Source of the DNA: Syntrophotaleaceae bacterium
Lineage (GTDB): Bacteria > Desulfobacterota > Desulfuromonadia > Desulfuromonadales > Syntrophotaleaceae
DNA length: 64,000 nt
Direction: 5' to 3'
Assembly: GCA_041390365.1 (NCBI GenBank)
Contig: JAWKQB010000002.1
Coordinates: forward strand, 124,001-188,000
The position numbers were made by a program, and so were the translations under genes. Shown here one piece after another: positions 1 to 11,116 of the stretch (positions are counted from its first letter, which is position 1; the number at the start of each line of letters is the position of its first letter). The notes under the pieces were generated by a model. The model did no database searches, was not told the DNA's origin, and saw only the letters and a program-made list of their open reading frames with translations.

Positions 1-197
1 TTTCCGACAAAAACTGTCAAGTATAAATTTCCCCTTCGGTTCTCTCGAACAGGCAGACAGCATGGGCAAAAGGCGGCGCCGAAAGAGTGAGCGTTAATCG
101 TCAAGGATCTTGAGGAAAAAACCGGGAAGAAAAGAGGGCGGGTGGGTCCAGCCGCCGCGCCGACCGGCCGGTCGCAGCGGCTGTAGACCATGAGCCG
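1..197. other. window edge, no gene seen
   Basis: No convincing coding region is visible here. A 12-bp perfect palindrome GACCGGCCGGTC lies at about 162-173, just downstream of the rubredoxin stop codon. It has no adjacent T-run, so I do not call it a terminator. Confidence 0.4.
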
Positions 198-359
198 TTA
201 ATCCTGTTTTTCAAAATCATCCTTGGGAGCACTGCAGATGGGGCAGACCCAATCCTCCGGCAAGTCTTCAAAGGTGGTGCCGGGCTCGACACCGTTTTCC
301 GGGTCCCCTTGTTCGGGATCGTAAACATAGCCGCAAATCAAACAAACATACTTGTCCAT
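198..359 (-). CDS. rubredoxin
   Basis: A 53-residue protein beginning [15 protein letters not shown]. The two Cys-X2-Cys knuckles (CLIC near residue 6 and CPIC near residue 39) are the four ligands of a mononuclear iron centre. The [12 protein letters not shown] loop and the [10 protein letters not shown] ending are the standard rubredoxin signature, and the length is usual for the family. An AAGGAGG Shine-Dalgarno sequence precedes the ATG. Rubredoxins are small cytoplasmic electron carriers. In anaerobes they feed rubrerythrin, desulfoferrodoxin or flavodiiron proteins that remove peroxide, superoxide or oxygen. The PerR-type regulator about 180 bp upstream on the same strand fits peroxide control; that link is inferred from position only. 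Confidence 0.97.
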   Translation of the reverse strand: MDKYVCLICGYVYDPEQGDPENGVEPGTTFEDLPEDWVCPICSAPKDDFEKQD

Positions 360-402
360 GGGATTCCTCCTTTTTTCAATCAGAAAGGCGAAAGAAAACG
401 AT

Positions 403-419
403 TCCGGATTAGATCCGGA
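403..419. promoter_or_regulatory. inverted repeat between perR-like gene and rubredoxin
   Basis: TCCGGAT-TAG-ATCCGGA is a perfect 7-bp inverted repeat with a 3-base loop. It lies in the gap between the end of the PerR-like gene and the start of rubredoxin, both on the minus strand. On that strand it is followed by ATCGTTTTCTTT, so it may be a weak terminator for the regulator gene. It could equally be an operator for rubredoxin. Confidence 0.35.
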
Positions 420-538
420 GGATACGACCCTCTAATAGTAACCGATTCTTCAAATTTTTCAAAACGATGCGCGCGAGATCACAAGGGGCTGGTCAGAAGC
501 AGGGGTTTGTTCGCTCTTGTCCGTGCCAGCCGCATTCA

Positions 539-1012
539 TCAGGCGGATTCGGATTCCTGCTGACAGTCAGAACAAATCCCCGTAAAAGTGATCGTATAGT
601 CGAGAAAGCGAAAATCTCCCGACTGATCGGGGCGGAGTGCGAGCATGTTGAGGGCCGGGTCGTGGATGTCACTGACCGATCCGCAGTTGATACAGATGAG
701 ATGATGATGTCGGCTTGTATCGGCATCGAAGCGGGCTTTGGCCTCAAGACTCGTAACCCTGCGCACAAGGCCTATGCCAACCAGCGCGTCAAGAACCCGG
801 TAGACGGTTGTTCGGGAAAGGCCCTTAAGCTCCATATGCAGTTCCTCGTAGAGCTGATCGGCCGTGGGGTGGTCCTTTCGCCGAGACAAAGCAGCCAATA
901 CGGCACGCCTTTGAGATGTTTGGCTGAGGCCGTGGCGCCTGCAGGCTTCGTCAAATTCCAGCTCTTTGCGAAGGATGAAATCTTCGGTGGTAAAGTTGGC
1001 TCGTTCGCTCAT
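539..1012 (-). CDS. PerR-type Fur family transcriptional regulator
   Basis: A 157-residue Fur-superfamily repressor. The N-terminal winged helix contains KDHPTADQLYEEL and SRTTVYRVLDAL. The C-terminal dimerisation and metal domain contains RFDADTSRHHH, CINCGSVSDIHDP and a final CSDC, giving the two Cys-X2-Cys pairs of a structural zinc site. The Asp in the SDIHDP segment matches the Asp that marks PerR (peroxide sensing) rather than the Glu of Fur; this is my reading from memory of the family. The ATG at 1012 was chosen because it gives the usual length. The frame is open to an ATG at 1072, and neither start has a strong ribosome site. Likely role: repressor of peroxide-defence genes, probably including its own and the rubredoxin gene. 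Confidence 0.9.
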   Translation of the reverse strand: MSERANFTTEDFILRKELEFDEACRRHGLSQTSQRRAVLAALSRRKDHPTADQLYEELHMELKGLSRTTVYRVLDALVGIGLVRRVTSLEAKARFDADTSRHHHLICINCGSVSDIHDPALNMLALRPDQSGDFRFLDYTITFTGICSDCQQESESA

Positions 1013-1084
1013 GTTTGGTACTTTATTGCAAGCGGTATCATCTGTCAACAGAGACGAGAAATATTTTTTCATAATGACACTAAA

Positions 1085-1165
1085 CTTCCAGGGTAAAATT
1101 TGACTAACTCAGTTACAACTATATCTCATTATACCCTAAAATCATACACTAAAATTATAAAGAAT
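1085..1165 (-). promoter_or_regulatory. AT-rich promoter region of the PerR-like gene
   Basis: This stretch is strikingly AT-rich. Read on the minus strand it has two TATAAT hexamers, at 1154-1159 and 1128-1133. The distal one sits in TTATAATTTTAGT, whose first half matches the TTAnAAT half of a PerR box and whose second half is poor. No good -35 hexamer is visible. Autoregulation by the PerR-like protein is plausible but unproven. Confidence 0.35.
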
Positions 1166-1232
1166 AAAACCATTGGGCCCCGGATACAAAACCTTCAAGT
1201 TTTCCGGGTTGAAAACCACTTCGAAAAACCGC

Positions 1233-1261
1233 TTTACACCTAAAGGGCTTTGGTGTATTCT
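1233..1261 (+). promoter_or_regulatory. sigma-70-type promoter of tRNA-Ser
   Basis: TTTACA (1233-1238), a 17-bp spacer and TATTCT (1256-1261). The first tRNA base is 12 bases after the -10 hexamer, which is suitable for transcription of a stable RNA. Confidence 0.55.
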
Positions 1262-1272
1262 GCCCAACCTGC

Positions 1273-1415
<143 letters not shown>

Positions 1416-1504
1416 GAATGTCAGAAAAGCGGGCAGGGATGCCCGCGTCAGCGAGCGGAGGGGGGCCTGCGCCGGAGCCGACGTGATGTCGGCGACAGAG
1501 TAGG
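1416..1504 (+). other. palindrome-rich spacer between the two repeat copies
   Basis: This 89-bp spacer contains two compact hairpins: GCGGGCAGGGATGCCCGC near 1429-1446 and GCCGACGTGATGTCGGC near 1478-1494. No coding capacity is credible. The modular look, short GC palindromes around CAGGGATG and ACGTGATGT cores, resembles extragenic palindromic repeats. Confidence 0.6.
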
Positions 1505-1580
1505 CGAATCCCTCCCTCTCCGCCAGTTAAATTAAACAGCACGGGTCCCGGAGGGATTCGAAGCGGAGCGAGCGCTGACT
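1505..1580 (+). repeat. direct repeat copy 2
   Basis: Second copy of the 76-bp element at 1340-1415, offset by 165 bp. It carries the tRNA-Ser 3' sequence including CCTCTCCGCCA but no tRNA body, so it is a 3' tRNA remnant. After this copy, GCGGAG...CTCCGC followed by CTTTTTATT (about 1563-1607) could act as a transcription terminator. Confidence 0.9.
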
Positions 1581-1639
1581 TGATGTCTTCCCACTCCGCC
1601 CTTTTTATTGCCGCAGACCGGTGTCGATTGCCGATAGAA

Positions 1640-1749
1640 GTGACAGCCGGGTCCCGCGCAACGGACGGCCGTAAACCCCGTCAGGCCCGGGAGGGAGCAG
1701 CGGTAGCGGCGTCAGCCGTGTGCCGCGGGCGGGGGTGCCTGGCTGTCAC
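1640..1749 (+). ncRNA. ffs: signal recognition particle RNA, bacterial small (4.5S) type
   Basis: The universally conserved SRP core GTCAGGCCCGGGAGGGAGCAGC is present at 1679-1700, followed by the matching return strand. The ends GTGACAGCC (1640-1648) and GGCTGTCAC (1741-1749) pair perfectly. A further TGCCGA (1629-1634)/TCGGCA (1755-1760) pairing may extend the hairpin. The RNA binds Ffh to target nascent membrane and secreted proteins. Its position just before dnaX-ybaB-recR is a familiar arrangement in Proteobacteria and relatives. Confidence 0.93.
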
Positions 1750-1824
1750 TTGTGTCGGCAATAGTGCATGTCCCGCCGACCCTGAACCGCTCATTTTCGC
1801 CAATCGCGGAGTTTTTCGAGATCG

Positions 1825-3540
1825 ATGTCGTATCTGGTTCTGGCTAGAAAGTATCGGCCCCAGAGCTTCGGCGATCTGGTTGGGCAGGAACATGTCAGCC
1901 AGACGCTGACCAACGCGATGAACTCCGGGCGCATTCACCACGCCTTTCTTTTCACCGGTGCGCGAGGGGTCGGCAAGACCTCGGCCGCTCGGATTTTTGC
2001 CAAAGCTCTCAACTGCGAAGAAGGACTCTCTCCGCAACCCTGCAACCGCTGCGTCTCCTGTCAAGAAATCGCCGCCGGTCAGGGGCTGGATGTTTTCGAG
2101 ATCGACGGTGCCTCCAATACCGGTGTCGACGATATCCGCGAGCTGCGTGAGAACATCCGCTATCTGCCTTCGCGCTCCCGTTTCAAGATCTTCATCATCG
2201 ATGAAGTTCACATGCTTTCCATTAATGCCTTCAACGCCCTGTTGAAGACCCTGGAAGAGCCGCCCGAGCACGCCAAATTCATTTTCGCCACCACCGAGCC
2301 GCACAAGATTCCGGTCACGATTCTGTCCCGCTGCCAGCGCTTCGATTTCCGCAAGATCCCCCTGGCTTCCGTGGCTCTGCGCCTGCGGGAAATCGCCACT
2401 GCTGAAAACATCGCCATTTCCGACCGGTCCCTGTCACTGGTTGCCCGGAGGGGCGAAGGCAGTATGCGCGATGCGCTCTCCACCTTCGATCAGGTCATCG
2501 CCTTCTGCGGAGGTCAGGTGACGGATGAAGCGGTCCAGGGTCTGCTGGGTCTGGTTGATCGGCGGTTGCTTTTCGATACCGTGGAGGGGACCCTCGCCCG
2601 GGACAGCCGGAGGGTTCTCGATGCCGTGCGCCGGGTCGATGATCTCGGACATTCCTTTCGTCAGTTCTGTCAGGAACTGGTGGACATTTTCCGCTCCCTG
2701 GTGTTGCTCAAGGTGCTGGATCAACCTGAAGAGCTGCTGGATGTAACTCCCGACGAACTTGGCCTGCTGCAGGGACTGGCGGAGGGCTGCTGCGCAGAGG
2801 ACCTGCAGCGGATAATGACCGTTTTGATGCGGGCGGAAGCCGATCTGGCGGTGTCCTCATTTCCCCGGCTCACGCTGGAGATGATTCTGGTACGATTGAC
2901 GTATCTGCCGCCGGCCAAAGACGTGTCGGTCCTGCTGCGTAAAATCGAGGATCTCGAGCGCCGTCTGGGCCAAGCCGGAAACTCTTTGCCGTCATCGGCA
3001 ACTGTTCCCGAGCGGATGCCTTCTGATCGGGAAGATCCGGCGGAGGCGAAAAAAAAAAGTTCTGAGCCGGTTTCCGAAATTCAACCGGAAACTTCCGAGG
3101 GTGATAAGCGCGGAGGAGGTCGCCGCCAATGGGAGGAGCTGGTCAGGCAGGTGCGGCAGGCCAGGCCCCGGATTGGAACCATGCTCGAGCATGGCCGGCT
3201 GATCCGATTTGAACCTCCGGAGCTGGAGATCGGTTTTTCCGCCGGTTCCTTTCATCTGGAGCAGATGAAGGATCCTGAAACCCTGGCTGTTTTGCAGGGA
3301 TTGGCGAAGGAATTCTGCAATCAGCCGATGGTCCTGAAGATCGTTGCCGTGAACGGCGATCAGGAAGGGTCCATTCCCCGCTCCCTGATCGAAGAGCGGC
3401 AGTCCCGTGTAACCGCTCGTCGTCAGAAGCTGGAAGAGGAGGCTCGGTCCCATCCAATGGTGCGGGCGGCTGGAGAAATTTTCGGCGGCGAGATCGTTGA
3501 AATCAGACCGCTGGATCCGGATTCGCAGGCAGGAGAATGA
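1825..3540 (+). CDS. dnaX: DNA polymerase III subunit tau (and probably gamma by frameshift)
   Basis: A 571-residue clamp-loader ATPase. In order: Walker A GARGVGKT (residues 45-52), zinc module with Cys64, 73, 76 and 79, Walker B with DEVH (126-129), and SRC sensor near 170. Then come clamp-loader domains II and III to about residue 370, a Pro/Glu/Ser-rich linker, and a C-terminal domain V-like region expected to contact the polymerase. The clamp loader loads the beta clamp and tau couples it to the replisome. A run of ten A (3049-3058) lies in the linker. The -1 frame stops two codons after it, which would give a gamma form of about 413 residues; a stem-loop follows. Neighbours ffs, ybaB and recR are standard. 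Confidence 0.97.
   Translation: MSYLVLARKYRPQSFGDLVGQEHVSQTLTNAMNSGRIHHAFLFTGARGVGKTSAARIFAKALNCEEGLSPQPCNRCVSCQEIAAGQGLDVFEIDGASNTGVDDIRELRENIRYLPSRSRFKIFIIDEVHMLSINAFNALLKTLEEPPEHAKFIFATTEPHKIPVTILSRCQRFDFRKIPLASVALRLREIATAENIAISDRSLSLVARRGEGSMRDALSTFDQVIAFCGGQVTDEAVQGLLGLVDRRLLFDTVEGTLARDSRRVLDAVRRVDDLGHSFRQFCQELVDIFRSLVLLKVLDQPEELLDVTPDELGLLQGLAEGCCAEDLQRIMTVLMRAEADLAVSSFPRLTLEMILVRLTYLPPAKDVSVLLRKIEDLERRLGQAGNSLPSSATVPERMPSDREDPAEAKKKSSEPVSEIQPETSEGDKRGGGRRQWEELVRQVRQARPRIGTMLEHGRLIRFEPPELEIGFSAGSFHLEQMKDPETLAVLQGLAKEFCNQPMVLKIVAVNGDQEGSIPRSLIEERQSRVTARRQKLEEEARSHPMVRAAGEIFGGEIVEIRPLDPDSQAGE
3042..3092 (+). promoter_or_regulatory. probable programmed -1 frameshift site in dnaX
   Basis: GGAGG (3042-3046) is followed by A10 (3049-3058) and G. 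Slipping back one base reads AAG TTC TGA (3057-3065), so termination is immediate. A hairpin GTTTCCG/CGGAAAC (3070-3076 with 3086-3092, 9-base loop) begins 10 bases after the slippery run. Upstream SD-like sequence, A-rich slippery run and downstream stem are the elements known for the dnaX frameshift of Escherichia coli. RNA polymerase slippage on A10 is an alternative. Confidence 0.65.
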
Positions 3541-3587
3541 GTTTAAAACCCAGGCAAACGGTGTTCGCCGCCGTAGGAGGATAAAAT

Positions 3588-3902
3588 ATGGCAAAAGGTC
3601 TTGGAAACATCATGAAGCAAGCTCAGATCATGCAGCAGAAGATGGAGCGGATGCAGCAGGAGCTGCAGAACCGCCAGGTCGAGGCCTCTGCCGGGGGAGG
3701 CATGGTGACCGCCACGGTAAACGGTCAGCAGCAGCTGCTTTCGCTGAAGATCGAACCGAGTGTGGTGGACCCCGAAGATATCGAAATGCTTCAGGATCTG
3801 ATTCTGGCCGCGGTCAACCAGGCGGTCAAGAAAAGCCAGGAGATGATGCAGGAAGAAATGGCCAAGATCACGGGCGGAATGAACATCCCCGGCCTTTTCT
3901 GA
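3588..3902 (+). CDS. ebfC: YbaB/EbfC nucleoid-associated protein
   Basis: A 104-residue protein with the family pattern: N-terminal [18 protein letters not shown] coiled coil, central [11 protein letters not shown] beta hairpin, and a C-terminal helix with [12 protein letters not shown]. YbaB/EbfC proteins form tweezer-shaped dimers that bind DNA; their exact role is not settled. A TAGGAGG ribosome site precedes the ATG. It lies 47 bp after dnaX and before recR, the common gene order. A strong terminator follows, so recR may have its own promoter here. Confidence 0.95.
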   Translation: MAKGLGNIMKQAQIMQQKMERMQQELQNRQVEASAGGGMVTATVNGQQQLLSLKIEPSVVDPEDIEMLQDLILAAVNQAVKKSQEMMQEEMAKITGGMNIPGLF

Positions 3903-3985
3903 TATTGTTCAGGGCAGGCCAACCGCCGGCACGTTTGCTCTGATCAAACAGGCCGAAAGTGAAAAACATCCGCGGGAAAAGAGTA

Positions 3986-4028
3986 TTTTGCACCCGAGCC
4001 GTTTCAGGAAGGGTGCAAAATTTTTTTT
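3986..4028 (+). terminator. rho-independent terminator after ybaB
   Basis: TTTTGCACCC (3986-3995) pairs perfectly with GGGTGCAAAA (4011-4020), followed by eight T. It sits between ybaB and recR, splitting what is often one transcript. Confidence 0.85.
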
Positions 4029-4082
4029 CTTCAAAAATAAGTAGAACACCATTTGGAAATGGTTGAAATTTCCTGAGCACCC

Positions 4083-4682
4083 ATGATAGATTTATCACCT
4101 TCATTCAGTCGACTTGTTGCTGAATTGGCCAAGTTTCCGGGGATCGGGCGGAAAACCGCTACCCGGCTGGCCATGTTCATTCTACGCCAGCCGCAATCGG
4201 AAGCCGAGGCTCTGGCCGGTGCAATCAAAGAGCTGAAAGCGCGCATCCGGTTCTGCTCGATCTGCTTTCATTTTACGGAAACCGATCCCTGCCCGCTGTG
4301 TACCGACCCAAACCGGGACGACCGGATCATATGCGTCGTCCAGGAGCCGCAGGATCTGCTGGCCATCGAGCGAAGCCGCTCCTTCAGGGGGCGGTACCAT
4401 GTGCTGCATGGTGCGCTGTCACCTCTCGACGGGATCGGGCCGGATGATCTGAAGATTGAGGAATTGCTGTCCCGACTGGAGAACGGTACGGTGACGGAAG
4501 TGCTGCTGGCAACCAACTTCAGCGTTGAAGGTGAGGCCACGGCCTATTACCTGGCGAAGCTTGTCGGATCACGGGGCATCCGGACCACAAGGCTGGCCTA
4601 CGGGATTCCGTTGGGCAGCGACCTCGAATATATCGATGAAGCCACCGTGAATCGGGCGGTTGAGGGGCGAAGAGAAATCTGA
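4083..4682 (+). CDS. recR: recombination mediator protein RecR
   Basis: 199 residues, the usual RecR length. It shows a helix-hairpin-helix with PGIGRKTA (residues 19-26), a zinc finger with Cys58, 61, 70 and 73, and a Toprim domain with VVQEPQDL and the conserved GxPxGxDLEYxDxxT ending. RecR, with RecF/RecO, loads RecA onto SSB-coated gapped DNA. The ATG was chosen from homology of the first residues (xSPSFSRLVAELAKFPGIG); the ribosome site is weak. A terminator precedes the gene, so separate initiation is likely. Confidence 0.97.
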   Translation: MIDLSPSFSRLVAELAKFPGIGRKTATRLAMFILRQPQSEAEALAGAIKELKARIRFCSICFHFTETDPCPLCTDPNRDDRIICVVQEPQDLLAIERSRSFRGRYHVLHGALSPLDGIGPDDLKIEELLSRLENGTVTEVLLATNFSVEGEATAYYLAKLVGSRGIRTTRLAYGIPLGSDLEYIDEATVNRAVEGRREI

Positions 4683-4686
4683 GCGC

Positions 4687-4712
4687 CCGCACCGGTTTGC
4701 GGCCTTTTTTTC
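4687..4712 (+). terminator. probable terminator after recR
   Basis: CCGCA (4687-4691) pairs with TGCGG (4698-4702) around a 6-base loop. CC and a T8 run follow. Confidence 0.6.
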
Positions 4713-5037
4713 TCAGGAGACTGTCGAGCCGACCTAATGGTGGAACTTATCTCCTGCTGAGAGCAATGACACGGGCGGTTTTTGTCGGACAGTTTCGAGC
4801 CGGCCGGTTTTTGGAAAACCGTTGATCTCTGGAAGAAGAGGGAGAACGAAGGCTCCCTGAAAACGCAAGGGCGACAGCCTTAGCGATTGCCGTCCCGGAC
4901 AGAACAGAGGTTTCAAGTGAAAAAGTAGCCATACCGGGCGTCGGCCCGCAGGGAGAAGTCAACCGCTAGTTTGAATCCCAGAAAACAATAGTTAGTAAAA
5001 ACAACATAATAAATGCAGAAACAGGAGGATTCATTTC
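4713..5037 (+). promoter_or_regulatory. structured leader/promoter region upstream of por
   Basis: 325 bases without a credible gene. CGGTTTT-TGG-AAAACCG (4805-4821) is a perfect short hairpin. AAGGCTCCCT (4849-4858) can pair with AGGG (4868-4871) and then, across a CGAC bulge, with AGCCTT (4876-4881). The CAGGAGGA ribosome site for por is at about 5024-5031. I could not match the fold to a known riboswitch class. Confidence 0.4.
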
Positions 5038-8619
<3,582 letters not shown>

Positions 8620-8631
8620 GCATGCACACCG

Positions 8632-8667
8632 GTCTCCCGGCAGGGTTTCCTGTCGGGAGACTTTTTT
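8632..8667 (+). terminator. rho-independent terminator after por
   Basis: A 13-bp stem GTCTCCCGGCAGG (8632-8644)/CCTGTCGGGAGAC (8649-8661) with a GTTT loop. One internal G-T pair is present and six T follow. Confidence 0.92.
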
Positions 8668-9006
8668 GTATGAGAAGCGGAAAACCTTCGATTAGGGAAT
8701 GGTTTTTGCTTTACCTCCCTGGAAGTCCGATGCGGGAAAGTCCCGGCAAGGATTCCATGGGAAATTATGCATGAGCGCCCGCTATTGAGTGGCGGGAGAC
8801 AAACGGAGCGGTGGTAGCCGAAAGGTTGCATTTTTCAAATTTTTGACAAAACAGTCATCCATTTGTTAATTCCTGGTATCTTTCAGGTTTTTCGGTATCC
8901 TCCGGCACAAACCCGGCTTTGTCTGCCGGGGGAAAAACCTTGATCGGGCAACATTGTCAGTGCTATAAGTCATCGGGATGCGGAAACCCTTTTCAGGAGC
9001 ATAGGC
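8668..9006 (+). promoter_or_regulatory. intergenic region with candidate mglB promoters
   Basis: No gene is seen. Two sigma-70-like candidates point to mglB. One is TTGACA (8843-8848) with a 16-bp spacer and GTTAAT (8865-8870). The other is TTGATC (8940-8945) with an 18-bp spacer and TATAAG (8964-8969). The second is closer to the start codon at 9007. Confidence 0.4.
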
Positions 9007-9504
9007 ATGTTCGGTTCGCAATCCTCTCTGGTCATGTATGACGAGGAGTATCAACGGATTATCTCACACAGTGACAAGTTGCTGCGTGAGTCTAATGCCA
9101 AAGCTGTCTTTCTGGTGGATCGCAACGGGCAGTTGATCGCTGCAACTGGAGATACGGACCACCTGGACACCACGAGTCTGGCCTCCTTGACGGCGGGAAA
9201 TATCGCTGCTACAGGGGGCCTGGCCAAGTTGATAGGGGAGAAGGAGTTCTCAATCCTCTTCCACGAGGGGGAAAAAGACAATATCCATATTTCCATCGTG
9301 GCCGGGCGCGTGATCCTGGTCGTCATCTTCGATCAGCGCAGCTCCCTTGGTCTTGTTCGTCTCAGGGTGCGCAAGGCGAGCGATGAGTTGGGACAGGTTT
9401 TTGACGATTTGTCGCAAAGGGCGGCCGGCAATGGTGCAGGCGGCGGTCCCAGGAGTCCTTTCGCAGAGATCTCCGACGACGACATAGACAATCTTTTCCG
9501 CTGA
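9007..9504 (+). CDS. mglB: MglB-like roadblock/LC7 protein
   Basis: 165 residues with a Roadblock/LC7 fold over about residues 10-130: LLRESNAKAVFLVDRNGQLIAATG, then NIAATGGLAKLIGEKEFSILFHEG, then RVILVVIFDQRSSLGLVRLRV. MglB proteins are the GTPase-activating partners of the Ras-like GTPase MglA. In Myxococcus they set cell polarity and motility direction. The mglA gene follows after 14 bp, so the two are surely co-transcribed. The C-terminal tail from about residue 140 is Gly/Asp-rich and probably flexible. The role in this organism (polarity or surface motility) is inferred from the family. Confidence 0.92.
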   Translation: MFGSQSSLVMYDEEYQRIISHSDKLLRESNAKAVFLVDRNGQLIAATGDTDHLDTTSLASLTAGNIAATGGLAKLIGEKEFSILFHEGEKDNIHISIVAGRVILVVIFDQRSSLGLVRLRVRKASDELGQVFDDLSQRAAGNGAGGGPRSPFAEISDDDIDNLFR

Positions 9505-9518
9505 TGAGGTAGCAGAGA

Positions 9519-10109
9519 ATGGCCTTCATCAATTACGCCTCGCGCGAAATCAACTGTAAAATTGTGTACTACGGCCCCGGTCTTTGCGGCAAGACGACCA
9601 ATCTGCAGACTATTTACCAGCGGACGGCTCCGGAAGCCCGGGGAAAGATGATTTCTCTTGCCACCGAAACGGAGCGAACCCTGTTTTTCGACTTCCTGCC
9701 TCTGGCTCTGGGCGATATCCGGGGATTTAAGACCCGTTTTCACCTTTACACTGTCCCGGGCCAGGTCTTTTACGATGCGTCTCGTAAGCTGATTCTCAAA
9801 GGAGTGGACGGCGTTGTTTTCGTTGCCGACTGCCAGGAGGAACGGCTCGACGCCAACGTCGAAAGTATGGAAAACCTGAAAGAAAACCTTGAGGAGCACG
9901 GGTACCAGCTTGAAAATCTGCCTTTCGTCATCCAGTACAACAAATGCGACCTTCCTAATTTGACACCTCTCGAGGAACTGCAGGATCTTCTCAACCCGAA
10001 TCAGGTCCCTGAATTCAAGGCCTGTGCTCTCACTGGAGAGGGAGTGTTCGAAACTTTGAAGGCTGTTGCAAAGCAGATTCTGATCGATCTCAAGAAAGGC
10101 CAGAAATAG
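9519..10109 (+). CDS. mglA: MglA-type Ras-like GTPase
   Basis: 196 residues. The P-loop is [10 protein letters not shown] (residues 19-28). The switch I region has [10 protein letters not shown], the switch II region reads [16 protein letters not shown], and the base-recognition motif is NKCDLP. The TVPGQ form (instead of DxxG) and the FFDFLPL stretch are hallmarks of MglA rather than other small GTPases. NKCD differs from the commoner NKRD at the third position but keeps the Asp. It acts at the cell pole with MglB encoded immediately upstream. A terminator follows. Confidence 0.96.
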   Translation: MAFINYASREINCKIVYYGPGLCGKTTNLQTIYQRTAPEARGKMISLATETERTLFFDFLPLALGDIRGFKTRFHLYTVPGQVFYDASRKLILKGVDGVVFVADCQEERLDANVESMENLKENLEEHGYQLENLPFVIQYNKCDLPNLTPLEELQDLLNPNQVPEFKACALTGEGVFETLKAVAKQILIDLKKGQK

Positions 10110-10140
10110 AGGGGCTTTGTTCCTGCTCTAAGCCTTGATT

Positions 10141-10165
10141 CCGGGATAGATCCCCCGGTTTTTTT
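10141..10165 (+). terminator. terminator after mglA
   Basis: CCGGG (10141-10145) and CCCGG (10154-10158) form a short GC stem followed by seven T. Confidence 0.75.
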
Positions 10166-10526
10166 GTCACGAATGCCTGGTTCCGTGGCGGTGGAACAGG
10201 CGAAAAATTTACGGCATCCGGTTCTTTCTGAACAACCCCTGCCAAAAATGGGCCCAGGCGCTTGGCGTGCTTCTGGTTTGCTCCATGTTTGCAGTGAGCA
10301 GCATGCTGGCAAGCAGGTGTCGCCTGATGGCTTCTTTTTCACGATTTTCCTGATGAACTTTTGCGGGCATGCCCTTTTCTTTCTTTGCGGATTGGAAGAC
10401 ACGGTCCTTTTCGGGCAGGCAAATCAAACAGTTTCTCCCAATTTTTATCACCAAGCATAACTCGAAATTTGCAACAATCAATTTATTAATTCAAATAAAA
10501 TTTTTCAAAATAAATAGTGGCAGCCC
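10166..10526. other. 361-base gap, no gene recognised
   Basis: Short open frames exist on both strands, but none shows a recognisable family, good codon character or a ribosome site. The right half (10440-10526) is AT-rich and leads into the promoter of the small RNA candidate. Confidence 0.4.
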
Positions 10527-10640
10527 TTGAAAAAAAATATTTGAATGGTAGAATTTCGTCCGAATTGTTGACAACAACTTTCCTGAGGAAAGTTGTTTTG
10601 CGCGCCTGGTTCTTCCCTCCTGACCGGCGCGCTTTTTTTT
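10527..10640 (+). ncRNA. candidate small RNA (promoter to terminator, about 80 nt)
   Basis: The promoter is TTGAAA (10527-10532), a 16-bp spacer and TAGAAT (10549-10554). From about 10561 the expected transcript folds as two hairpins. The first is AACAACTTTCC-TGA-GGAAAGTTGTT (10573-10597), an 11-bp perfect stem. The second is GCGCGCC (10600-10606)/GGCGCGC (10626-10632), followed by T8, a good terminator. The terminator loop contains TTCCCTCC, complementary to a Shine-Dalgarno sequence. A short leader or attenuator for the downstream aldehyde dehydrogenase gene is the alternative. No protein is encoded. Confidence 0.5.
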
Positions 10641-11116
10641 CGGGTTTTTCACGCAGCTATGCTCGAGATTTGCGGTCAGAGGGATTGGTTTGAAAGCAGT
10701 TTAAAAGGCGTCGAGGCCCGGCTTTCAGCGGTATTCCGCGGCTGTTTCAGGATAATTATTTACTTGCATGACCGAAACCTCTTTGATATAAGTGGCTGTG
10801 CTAATTTGCTTAGATTCTTTTTCTCCTAACGGCCGAAGGACGGTCCTTTCGCCCTTCGCTGTTACAGAAAAGTGTTCGACTCTGACCCGTCTTTCCTAAA
10901 GCACAGGCTATGGAGGGCGGGCATTGGGTGTCAGGAGAAATCGTGATGCCTCCCGCGTTTGGAAAGGAGTCGGAGGGGATTGCATCTTACGGTAATGCGC
11001 CGTGAGCATGTGATGCTCCATCGTCTCTATTTTTTTGATGCGGGCTCTCATATTCATAAGCATTGCTGGCAACCGGGTCAACCGAAGACCTACAACAAAA
11101 CTAGGAGGAACAGGTT
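10641..11116 (+). other. 476-base upstream region of the aldehyde dehydrogenase gene
   Basis: No gene is recognised. An imperfect inverted repeat, GGCCGAAGGAC/GTCCTTTCGCC, lies near 10831-10853, and a hairpin GAGCAT-GTG-ATGCTC near 11007-11021. Neither is followed by a T-run, so both may belong to a long 5' leader. An ACTAGGAGG ribosome site lies just before 11117. I see no convincing promoter. Confidence 0.35.

Noticed and set aside
4713..5037. Known riboswitch (c-di-GMP GEMM or TPP type) upstream of por
   Set aside because: Only scattered matches such as ACGCAAGGGC. The required conserved cores and tetraloop-receptor parts are absent.
10164..10829. Several short open frames in the mglA-aldehyde dehydrogenase gap
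   Set aside because: No ribosome sites, no recognisable families, and one overlaps the terminator hairpins of the small RNA candidate.
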